A DNA stretch of 16,247 nucleotides, from assembly GCA_041485125.1 (NCBI GenBank), contig JBGPIT010000070.1, positions 1-16,247 of the forward strand. Reading direction: 5' to 3'. Under the pieces are notes generated by a model. It made no database searches. It had not been told where the DNA came from and saw only the letters and a program-made list of their open reading frames with translations. The position numbers and the translations under genes are program-made. Shown here in pieces: positions 6,555 through 12,991 of this stretch (positions are counted from its first letter, which is position 1; every line of letters begins with the position of its first letter). The DNA comes from JBGPIT01 sp041485125 (GTDB taxonomy: Bacteria; Desulfobacterota; Binatia; UTPRO1).

Positions 6555-6725
6555 TCAGGCTCTCGACTTGAAACGAGGCGGGCGTTTCTCGATAAACGCG
6601 CGGAAGGCTTCGCGCGCGTCCTCACCACCGGCCACTTCGAGGTGCCGGCGCGACTCGATCTCGACATAATTGGTGAGGCTCATACGTTCGGCGTCGACGA
6701 AGTTCGCTTTCATCGTGCGCAGCGC
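6555..6725 (-). pseudogene. C-terminal remnant of an enoyl-CoA hydratase
   Basis: Read on the minus strand, about 56 codons match the end of crotonase-family proteins. A helix ALRTMKANFVDAERMSL is followed by YVEIESRRHLEVAGGEDA, then AFRAFIEKRPPRFKSRA and a stop. The motif E-D-A-x-E-A-x-x-A-F-x-E-K-R-x-P-x-F is the classic C-terminus of acyl-CoA hydratases. The N-terminal ~200 residues with the oxyanion holes are missing. The sequence to the right becomes the ribosome binding site and start of the oppositely oriented DUF3303-type gene. It is therefore a truncated leftover, not a working gene. It is not a copy of the crotonase at 2293, whose C-terminus differs. Confidence 0.75.
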
Positions 6726-6757
6726 GGAGGATTTCAACTCAATCGAGGAGGATGCCA

Positions 6758-7072
6758 ATGAAGTACATGATCAGTTGGTTCGAACGCCCGCAAGGATCGC
6801 CTACGGAGTACGAGAATGCCCAGAAGCGGATACTGGAGGTTTTCACTCAATGGAAGGCGCCTGCCAATTTCAAGATCGAGTTATTCGTTGTGCGAGTGGG
6901 TGAGTGGGGTGGGCACGTGTTGGTGGACTGCGACGATCCGCTGGCCGTTCACAAGTTCTGCTCGACCTGGCCTGCTTTTGAATTCCAGGCACGACCCGTG
7001 ATTGCCGTCGAGGACGCTGTCCGCGTCGAACTCGAGGCGATTGCCTGGCGAGATGGACTGAAACGCAAGTGA
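6758..7072 (+). CDS. DUF3303-like small protein
   Basis: A 104-residue protein. The ATG at 6758 is preferred to the ATG six bases earlier because GAGGAGG at 6745-6751 is correctly spaced from it. MKYMISWFERPQG opens with the strand-turn of DUF3303-type dimeric alpha/beta-barrel proteins. The rest gives strand-helix-strand elements: NAQKRILEVFTQW helix, KIELFVVRVGEWGGHVLVDCDDP hairpin with the D-D-P turn typical of the family, KFCSTWPAFEFQARPVI. Biochemical role is unknown. G/C content and third-position bias are lower than in the left-hand chromosomal genes. Its stop codon is followed within 36 bp by a candidate integron attC site, so it may be a gene cassette. Confidence 0.75.
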   Translation: MKYMISWFERPQGSPTEYENAQKRILEVFTQWKAPANFKIELFVVRVGEWGGHVLVDCDDPLAVHKFCSTWPAFEFQARPVIAVEDAVRVELEAIAWRDGLKRK

Positions 7073-7107
7073 TAGTGGCCACCGCCTTCGGCTTCGGCCA
7101 GACCGCG

Positions 7108-7175
7108 GGCTAACCCTCGCTCAACCGGCGGCCAGCGGCCACTGGTCGCCGGTTATTATAGCTCGAACGTTATGG
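7108..7175 (+). repeat. Candidate integron attC recombination site
   Basis: The layout fits an attC. GGCTAAC (7108-7114, R''-like) is followed by TCGCTC (L''-like). A long imperfect stem comes next: AACCGGCGGCCAG (7123-7135) pairs with CTGGTCGCCGGTT (7142-7154) with one G.U mismatch. AGCTCGA (7160-7166, L'-like) and GTTATGG (7169-7175, R'-like GTT core) complete it. TAAC...TCGCTC.AACCGG on one side against TAAC...TCGAGCT.....AACCGG on the other mirrors known attC arms, including extrahelical bases. The length is within the normal range. Weak points are non-consensus bases in both R boxes and a 5-nt asymmetry. A simple hairpin terminator followed by TTATTATA is the alternative reading. No integrase gene is in the window. 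Confidence 0.55.
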
Positions 7176-7198
7176 CCCACGCTGACGGAGGCCCCTCA

Positions 7199-7555
7199 AT
7201 GCCAGCAGGCGATCGACAGCGTACGTGGTTTCCGGAGATGGTTGAGGCGTTGCGTACTGAGTGGCGAGCCGAGATGTCCTGGGACGAGCTGATCGCCCTC
7301 CGTGATCGCCTCGACCGCATGCTGCAGCACATTCGCGAGTCGCGTAACATTCAGCCCGCCACAGCCTCCATGTTGTGCCCCTGCTGTCAGGCTCCCATGA
7401 CCCAGGGCTCTGCGAACGTCTCGGTGCACGCAACCATCCTTGCTCTCAGCCGGTTCGGCATCGCACCAGAAGACGAAGCGAAGGCGTTGGCGAAGCGCTG
7501 GAATAAGTACCGACAGGCAAGCGGATGCGATCTCCATGGAAAGCAGCGGCCATGA
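7199..7555 (+). CDS. Conserved hypothetical protein with Cys-rich knuckle
   Basis: A 118-residue protein if started at the ATG at 7199, which has GGAGG at 7187-7191. The ATG at 7172 adds nine residues but sits on the attC-like core and has no ribosome binding site. The N-terminal half is helical (RTWFPEMVEALRTEW, SWDELIALRDRLDRMLQHIRESRNI). CPCC (60-63) looks like half a zinc ribbon; C110 and H113 near the end could complete the site. The segment VSVHATILALSRFGIAPEDE then KRWNKYRQ is also family-like. I recall similar proteins scattered through unrelated bacteria, often in mobile regions, with no known function. It lies directly after the candidate attC, as a cassette gene would, but no second attC follows it. 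Confidence 0.7.
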   Translation: MPAGDRQRTWFPEMVEALRTEWRAEMSWDELIALRDRLDRMLQHIRESRNIQPATASMLCPCCQAPMTQGSANVSVHATILALSRFGIAPEDEAKALAKRWNKYRQASGCDLHGKQRP

Positions 7556-8013
7556 GCGCATGGATGGGGCCGGGCTTGCCGCGTCTCCCTGACACGTCGC
7601 GTCGGGTAGTTTCCGTCGCAAACCCGGCCAAGCTGACCGCTTCTCTCTGCGGGCGATGTCGTGCCGACGATGCCGTCGACGGTCGCGCCGATGCCGCCAG
7701 TGTGACGACGATCGACGACGATATACCCCCCTCCGCTTCATTGACGACGACCTTCGTCGCCCATCCTGGCATTTCTCGCCGGTGCGAACGTCGATGCGCA
7801 GCCGTCGTCAGTTCTGCGAAGAGCCAGCGCGTTCTGCCCCATTTTGTCGCGGCCATCACACGCCGCGCTTGCGGCATGCGTAATGCTTCGTGGACGGCGA
7901 GAGGAGGAAGAACTTCGACGGAGGAAGCGATCACGGGATCATCGGAGGTGACTGGTTTCGTCCCGAAGTCGGTCAGCGTGACCGTTTTCGTTTTCGTGGG
8001 CGTCGATTTTCGG
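7556..8013. other. 458 bp with no assignable gene
   Basis: Both strands are open for long stretches here: a plus frame from before 7556 to 8037 and a minus frame covering 7446-8147. Neither translation has a recognisable domain, a ribosome binding site or the start expected of a gene, and both run into the IS256 end. Codon use is mixed rather than strongly third-position G/C. I saw no tRNA, attC, or strong hairpin. It may be decayed sequence or the target region of the IS256 insertion. Confidence 0.5.
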
Positions 8014-8063
8014 GAGGTAGGACCAAGAGGTGGGTAAATAGAGAAAAGGCGATGTAGCCTTCC

Positions 8064-8093
8064 GGGTTGCGAGACCCAGCCGGCAAAGCCGGC
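8064..8093 (+). promoter_or_regulatory. Two short hairpins in the transposase leader
   Basis: GGGT(8064-8067)...ACCC(8074-8077) and GCCGGC-AAA-GCCGGC (8079-8093) can each fold in the leader RNA just before AGGAAGGAG and the transposase ATG. Many insertion sequences use such structures to limit translation from transcripts that read in from outside. That role is inferred here. Confidence 0.4.
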
Positions 8094-8110
8094 AGGAAGG
8101 AGACACCGCC

Positions 8111-9370
8111 ATGGGGAAGCAAAGCAGACGAGAGGGACGTCGTGCAAGGAAGAAATCTGAGGCGCGACCGGAATGGGCCACCTTGGAAGGGTTTGCCCGG
8201 ATGCGCATTCAAGGCTGGCTGCAGGATCTCCTCGAGGAGGAGGTGACGCAGCTGTTGGGACGGCAGAAGTCGGAACGGGGCGGGAACGTCGATGCGCCTG
8301 CGGGCTACCGCAACGGCCATGGGAACCCCCGGCGGGTGGCGATGATGGCGGGGACGATCGCCGTGCGGCGGCCGCGGGTGCGCGGGGTCGAGGAGCGGTT
8401 CGAGAGCCGGGTGCTGCCGTTGTTCAAGCGGCGGACCGCGGAAGTGGGCGCGTTGCTCCCGGAGCTGTACCTGCACGGTCTGGCGCAGGGCGACTTCGAG
8501 CTCGCACTGCGGGGCTTGCTCGGCGCGGGGGCGCCCTTGTCGGCCTCGTCGATCCAGCGGCTGCGCGAGAAGTGGCAGGACGAGTTCGCCGCCTGGAAGA
8601 CGACGCGGTTGGACCAGCTCGACGTGGTGTACGCGTGGGCCGATGGGCTGTACGTGAAGGCCGGGCTCGAGGATGCGAAGGCCGCGTTGTTGGTGATCGT
8701 GGGGGCCTTGAAAGACGGGCGCAAGGTGGTGCTCGCGGTCGAGAGCGGGCAGCGGGAATCGAGCGAGGCCTGGGCGCGGATCCTGCGGGACCTGCGCGCG
8801 CGGGGGCTGAAGCCCTGGAAGGCGACGGTGGCCGACGGGCATCTCGGGATCTGGGGGGCGTTGCGCACCGTGGCGCTCAGTGACGCGGAGCTCCGGTGCT
8901 GGAATCACAAGATCGTGAACGTCCTCGATCACTTTCCGCTGAAGCTCCAGGCCGAGGCGAAGGCCCTGCTGCGGGTGATGCCGTACGCGAAGACGCAGGC
9001 CGAGTGCGAGCGATTGCGCGACGAGTTCGGCGCCCGCTACCGGAAGTCCTACCCGAAGGCGGTGCAGACGCTCGGCCGGGACTGGGAGCGCATGGTGGCG
9101 TTTTACGCCTTCCCAACCGCGCATTGGATTCATCTGCGCACCACGAACATCGTCGAGTCCCCGTTCGCCGCGGTGCGGCTCCGGACCTCGGCGGCCAAGC
9201 GCTTCAAGAAGGTTGAGAGTGCCGAGGCGTTGATCTGGAAACTCCTGATGCTCGCGGAACGGACCTTCCGCCGGCTCAATGGTCCGCGATTGATGAAGGA
9301 GGTCTATGCGGGAAAGAAGTTCGTCGATGGTGTGGCTGTAAAACCTGCGCCGCGGAGGCTCGCCGCCTGA
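8111..9370 (+). CDS. IS256-family (mutator-type) transposase
   Basis: A 419-residue protein with an AGGAAGGAG ribosome binding site upstream of the ATG. The N-terminal ~100 residues are a basic DNA-binding region with the family motif GYRNGHGNPRRV (65-76) and RRPRVRG. The DDE catalytic triad is visible: D178 in YAWADGLYVK, D242 in VADGHLGIWGAL, and E349 in RTTNIVESPFAAVRLRT. The mutator-family C-x2-H motif is CWNH (263-266), with the insertion domain between the second Asp and the Glu. Family members usually begin the second motif with 'SDGH' or 'ADAH'. The reading frame is intact from start to stop, so the element may be active. It lies outside any recognisable broken gene. Confidence 0.95.
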   Translation: MGKQSRREGRRARKKSEARPEWATLEGFARMRIQGWLQDLLEEEVTQLLGRQKSERGGNVDAPAGYRNGHGNPRRVAMMAGTIAVRRPRVRGVEERFESRVLPLFKRRTAEVGALLPELYLHGLAQGDFELALRGLLGAGAPLSASSIQRLREKWQDEFAAWKTTRLDQLDVVYAWADGLYVKAGLEDAKAALLVIVGALKDGRKVVLAVESGQRESSEAWARILRDLRARGLKPWKATVADGHLGIWGALRTVALSDAELRCWNHKIVNVLDHFPLKLQAEAKALLRVMPYAKTQAECERLRDEFGARYRKSYPKAVQTLGRDWERMVAFYAFPTAHWIHLRTTNIVESPFAAVRLRTSAAKRFKKVESAEALIWKLLMLAERTFRRLNGPRLMKEVYAGKKFVDGVAVKPAPRRLAA

Positions 9371-9401
9371 TCCCTATTTACCCACAGATTGACTTGACCT
9401 C

Positions 9402-9648
9402 ATTTTCTCGACGATCAGTGTCACTTGGCCTCCGTATCGCGGGGCGTACCCGCGGGATTCGTGGTTCTATGGCGGACAGAACCAGAGTGCGAGCAGTCAC
9501 GTCCTTAGCCCGGCCGAATGTGGCTCTTGGCGCCCGTAGGGCACTATCTGCGTGGCAGGATGTGGGTGTTAGGGATCGGGAATGCGCGCGGTGGATTCGG
9601 GCGTCGTCTGCGTGCGCGGCCTTGGCTGACGCCTGCGGCAGGAGATGC
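9402..9648. other. Intergenic stretch right of the IS256 element
   Basis: 247 bp between the IS right end and the stop codon of the minus-strand HNH-type gene. Frames here are short and have no family resemblance. No clear terminator or promoter was found. It separates the mobile element from the putative defence cluster. Confidence 0.4.
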
Positions 9649-10767
9649 CTACCGCGTCGCGGGTCGCGCGCAGTAGAGCGGTGAGTCTCGATAGGCGGCG
9701 ACGACGTGAGTCTTCGTGGCGAAGTCGAACAAGGCGAGCGTCTCTAGTTTCGGGATGAGGTTGGACGGGAGCGCGGCCTTTGTCAGCCACACGAATGCGA
9801 ACGGTTTGCCGTAGAGGAAGAAAAACACTCCCGGTCGCTCAGCGGCCTTCGCCAAGAACAAGGTGTGAAGTTCGGGTTTCGCGATCCCTCGTTCGAGTGC
9901 GGATACAAAGTCGCTCTGGCGCTCCATGCCCCAAAGGCCATGGACAAACCCGCCACCCTCATCGCCTTCGGGATCGCCCTGTAGCACGTACTGCTTCACG
10001 GGATCGAATGCCGGGTGCCGCGCGATCTCGGGTCCGACGACGGCGCACAAGAGATTGACGGCTGATTTCGCAGCCGCGCGATAGACGTCACCGATCTTGA
10101 TGTTGACGTGGAGCCTCGTGTGCACCTCGCCGGGCTCAAGACTTCGAGCGGGAGGAAGAGCATCTGGCAAGGGTTGAGAGCTTAACTTCCCTGCACGAGC
10201 AAACTCTGCGAGCTGCTCCGCTGTATCGAGGTGGTCTGCTTGCGCGACGTACACTCCTGGTGCGCTCCGAATGAGTGCCGGCCTGAGGGGTGCAAGATCG
10301 GCGTCGGGACGTGGCACCGCTCGCGTCGACACCTTCAGGCGGTGCATGCCCATGAGCTCCTCGCGGATCACCTCAAGTAGCGGACGCGACTTGGCCGGTG
10401 ACGATTCCGGCTGCACGATGAGCACGGGTTGCCCCGTCCGCATGAAGATGAGCTGAGGAAAGACGATGGGTGTTGCGGTCGCATCGAGCCGAACCGTGAT
10501 CCACGCTTCTGCGAACGGGTCGAACTGTAAGCAGAGGTCGTTGCCAAAAGGGAAGCGACCTCCGATCGCAGGATGGTTCCAGTTCAGGCGGCGAGCGAAC
10601 CGCACCAACTCGCCGTCGCGAGCGGAGAACTCGCGGGTGTTGCAGCCGTGGCAGACGTCCTCCGTTAGCGTCCAACTCGTGCCGAGTCCTTTCTGCAAGA
10701 TGTGCTCGGCGGTCTTTTGCGGCTCCTTTTCGTCCTCATAGAATAAGCACGGTCGCGTTGATTCCAT
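9649..10767 (-). CDS. HNH endonuclease-like protein
   Basis: A 372-residue protein with GGAGGG seven bases before its ATG. Residues 7-51 follow the HNH_5-type layout: C7-L-F-Y, TAEHILQKGLGTSW (19-32), then VCHGCNTREFSARDGEL (38-54). H22 would be the catalytic His, N43 the structural Asn, and C39/C42 one zinc pair. The first zinc pair is incomplete, with Y10 where C is usual, and the usual G-G after the His region is G-T. Nuclease activity is therefore uncertain. The C-terminal region KSAVNLLCAVVGPEIARHPAFDPVKQYVL recurs in longer HNH-family proteins of unknown target. It lies 180 bp downstream of, and in the same orientation as, the zinc-ribbon gene. Genes of this type are common in phage-defence islands, which is context rather than proof. 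Confidence 0.7.
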   Translation of the reverse strand: MESTRPCLFYEDEKEPQKTAEHILQKGLGTSWTLTEDVCHGCNTREFSARDGELVRFARRLNWNHPAIGGRFPFGNDLCLQFDPFAEAWITVRLDATATPIVFPQLIFMRTGQPVLIVQPESSPAKSRPLLEVIREELMGMHRLKVSTRAVPRPDADLAPLRPALIRSAPGVYVAQADHLDTAEQLAEFARAGKLSSQPLPDALPPARSLEPGEVHTRLHVNIKIGDVYRAAAKSAVNLLCAVVGPEIARHPAFDPVKQYVLQGDPEGDEGGGFVHGLWGMERQSDFVSALERGIAKPELHTLFLAKAAERPGVFFFLYGKPFAFVWLTKAALPSNLIPKLETLALFDFATKTHVVAAYRDSPLYCARPATR

Positions 10768-10947
10768 GTCGTAACCCTCCGCGTGATTGTGCCGTCGATC
10801 GAACCGATCGGCAAATCTCGCTAGGCTTCCACGCTCGCCTGCATCCCACGGCAGGGCTCAATCGCCTCGTGGGGACTCCCGGCATCAACGCGCAGGGCTT
10901 TGCACACCGCCCGGTCCACCCCCGCGTCGGGCAGCAACACGAGCGGC

Positions 10948-11895
10948 TCAGTGCTCGGGGTCGCGACGCCCTGAAACGATCGCGATGGAGCGCACGACGG
11001 AAGCGGTCGACTCGTAGCAGAGCGCGGCGTCACGGAAGGTGGCGGTACGACGATGCTGCAAGCTGACGGCGAGGTCCAAAGATGCGCGCGCATACTTCCG
11101 CGCGTACTTGTTCGCACCTCCGCCCATTTCGGTCGCGATGTAGCCTTCGAGCATACGGCCGGCGTCGGTGTCGCTCGGATCGACGCCGTCGGGTACCTCG
11201 TGGCGCTCGCGATCAAACACCGCTTGCGCCAACGAGATTAGGGTCTCGCGGCCGAGTAGCCCTACGTGCTGAAAGTCCTCTTCGTCGCGCCCCGCCCCAA
11301 GCGCTGCTCTCATCTTGTCGAGGCTGCGATCCACACGTTGCCATCCAGTGGATTCGGGCTCGGAGCTCATCGGGATTCGTTCGCCTTTCAAGACCTCGTA
11401 GCGTTCCCAACCGGCAAAGGAGAGCGCGCCGAGTACGCCGTCCTTGTGGGACCCGCCACGGTCCAACAGCCCACGCTCGATCAGGTGTCGACCGACAAGC
11501 GTGAACTCGCTGACCGACCCCGAGCCGATGACAGAGCGGTATTCTCGCGCGGTGAAGTTGCGGACTTCGCCCGCAACAAGATGATCCCCAATCCATAGGA
11601 TGAAGTTGTCCGCTTGCACGGCGACGGTGGGCAACGCAGTGTTCGCTGCAATCTCGTTGATGAGCGCGACGCTGAGGCGCGGCACTTGGCCGCTCTCGTA
11701 GCGTTGTCGGATGGCATAGCTCAGCACGCGATTGATGCGCGGATCATCCTGACGCATCGAAGGCAAACAGGCGACCGCAGTGCCATCCAATTCAAATCGG
11801 CCGCACGTAGGGCAATCGAAGTACGTTCGGTCGCCACCGGTCGACCGCTGGAGATTGAGAGCCTCATCGCATGCCGGACACGGGCCGTGCTGCAT
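10948..11895 (-). CDS. Zinc-ribbon protein with conserved C-terminal helical domain, defence-island type
   Basis: A 315-residue protein; GAGGAGGGGG precedes the ATG at 11895. The zinc ribbon is CPAC (6-9) with CPTC (28-31). The middle part (about 48-180) is helical and contains SVIGSGSVSEFTLVGRHLIERGLLDR and LSFAGWERYEVLKG, which resembles a winged-helix ending in an L-T-x-x-G-W-x-R-x-E motif. The C-terminal ~110 residues carry EDFQHVGLLGRETLISLAQAV, then DAGRMLEGYIATEMGG, ARKYARASLDLAVSLQHRRTATFRDAA and VVRSIAIVSGRRDPEH. I recall this last domain at the ends of several bacterial proteins with nuclease or TIR-like partners in defence islands. No name can be given with certainty. It is divergent from the cyclase gene across 107 bp and in line with the HNH-type gene, so it may share regulation with either. 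Confidence 0.7.
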   Translation of the reverse strand: MQHGPCPACDEALNLQRSTGGDRTYFDCPTCGRFELDGTAVACLPSMRQDDPRINRVLSYAIRQRYESGQVPRLSVALINEIAANTALPTVAVQADNFILWIGDHLVAGEVRNFTAREYRSVIGSGSVSEFTLVGRHLIERGLLDRGGSHKDGVLGALSFAGWERYEVLKGERIPMSSEPESTGWQRVDRSLDKMRAALGAGRDEEDFQHVGLLGRETLISLAQAVFDRERHEVPDGVDPSDTDAGRMLEGYIATEMGGGANKYARKYARASLDLAVSLQHRRTATFRDAALCYESTASVVRSIAIVSGRRDPEH

Positions 11896-12002
11896 TCATC
11901 CCCCCTCCTCACGTCGTAGCACCGCTCACCTACACTATCCCGTGAGGCGACGTGTGCGGAACTCGTTTGGCAACGGTTGTCATCGGCGATTGAGACGCGG
12001 AC

Positions 12003-12983
12003 TTGTCCACGATAGAGAACGGCGTCGTGAACAAGAAGCGCACGCGGACACAGCGGCGAGCGGCGAAGCGAGTGCAGGCACCCGCGCCGGTGGTTCCGGC
12101 GGCGGCGGAACCCGCGAAGCCTCCTGCAACGCGCGTCTATCGTAACTACCTCGTCGCGTTCCTCGACAGCCTCGCGCAGAGCAAGCCGCTGCTCCAATTT
12201 GGAACGCTACAAGAAACGACGGCTGACCAGATCAAGGACGTGCTCGATCCCGCCGTTCGGCAGGTGTTGGACGTCCGCGAGGCATTCAGGCGCTTCTTCG
12301 AAAAGGTCGACGCCCCGACCAAGTTGCTTGACGGGCTTTCGCCCGAGGACAGGCAACGTGCTCTCGCGATGCGCAAGGCCGACGGGACTTACCGGGTGTT
12401 CTCCGACTCGCTCGTCGTCACCGTGCCGTTGAGCAAGGAAGAGGAGTATCGCGGATCGACACTCGGCGTGTGGAGGGCGATGACCGCCGCTGCCGCCGTG
12501 ACAACAATCGCGCTCGCCGAGGGCAAGCCGATCAGGGGTGGCATCGAAATCGCGGTGGGAATCGAGATTGCGGAGGACGAGGTGTACGGGCCGGCGCTCG
12601 CGCAAGCCTACGTCTTGGAATCGAAACAGGCCGACTACCCGCGCGTGCTGATCGGCGACAACATGTGGCGCTACCTGGAGGTGATCGCTGGAGCGACGGA
12701 GTTCAAGACGCCAGAAGGTCAGCTAGCTCGGCGCTTCGCGGAGCTCTCGATGCAACTCGTGACCGTCGACCCTGACGACGGCCGGCGGATGCTAGACATC
12801 TTCGGCACGTCCGCTCGCGACAGCAAGGCCATCGACGTGGACACGGTGCGGAGAGCGTATGCGTTCGCGCTCTCGCAAGTCCGACGCTTCGCGGACGCCG
12901 GGGACCAGAAGCTGTATCAGCGCTACCGACGCCTCGTGGAGTACTTGATCCGACGCCTCCCACTATGGGGGCTCGTGCCGTAG
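12003..12983 (+). CDS. Class III nucleotide cyclase-like protein, Pycsar (PycC)-like
   Basis: A 326-residue protein from a TTG, or 318 from the GTG at 12027; neither has a good ribosome binding site. Residues 10-44 are a basic then Ala/Pro-rich tail. The catalytic-type domain follows in class III order: YLVAFLDSLAQS with D55, VFSDSLVVTVPL with D135 (the two metal-binding Asp positions), PIRGGIEIAVGIEI (177-190), and EVYGPALAQAYVLESKQADYPRVLIGD (193-219). FLD-x-L, FSDS, RGGI-x-x-G and GPA-x-x-x-AY-x-LES-x-x-AxYPR are the marks I associate with the small cyclases of Pycsar defence, which make cCMP or cUMP on phage infection. There is no membrane segment. The C-terminal ~95 residues are helical. 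It is followed closely by an AlbA_2/Schlafen gene. An unrelated cyclase-fold protein of other function is possible. Confidence 0.72.
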   Translation: MSTIENGVVNKKRTRTQRRAAKRVQAPAPVVPAAAEPAKPPATRVYRNYLVAFLDSLAQSKPLLQFGTLQETTADQIKDVLDPAVRQVLDVREAFRRFFEKVDAPTKLLDGLSPEDRQRALAMRKADGTYRVFSDSLVVTVPLSKEEEYRGSTLGVWRAMTAAAAVTTIALAEGKPIRGGIEIAVGIEIAEDEVYGPALAQAYVLESKQADYPRVLIGDNMWRYLEVIAGATEFKTPEGQLARRFAELSMQLVTVDPDDGRRMLDIFGTSARDSKAIDVDTVRRAYAFALSQVRRFADAGDQKLYQRYRRLVEYLIRRLPLWGLVP

Positions 12984-12991
12984 GCACCAGG

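Larger units (their letters stand above)
8014..9401 (+). mobile_element. IS256-family insertion sequence
   Basis: A single transposase gene is flanked by inverted ends. The clear inner repeat is 22 bp with three mismatches: GTGGGTAAATAG onward at 8030-8051, and its reverse complement at 9385-9364. Outside it, GAGGT...CAA at 8014-8029 is echoed by the reverse complement of 9386-9401. That gives probable outer ends at 8014 and 9401 and a total of 1,388 bp, normal for the family. With these ends the flanks read ATTTTCGG on the left and ATTTTCTC on the right, an imperfect 8-bp target duplication (6 of 8). If the element instead ended at 8030/9385 no duplication would be visible. Confidence 0.75.

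Noticed and set aside
7446..8147. 233-codon minus-strand frame and an overlapping plus-strand frame (to 8037)
   Set aside because: No recognisable motif, no ribosome binding site, and both run across the IS256 end; probably chance open frames in GC-rich DNA.
9560..9600. GTTAGGG near 9568 considered as a second attC core
   Set aside because: No matching AAC arm or stem was found within about 150 bp upstream.
10821..10947. Minus-strand frame between the HNH-type and zinc-ribbon genes, ending with VLLPDAGVDRAVCKALRVD
   Set aside because: It is mostly the shadow of the zinc-ribbon gene and has no start or family match of its own.
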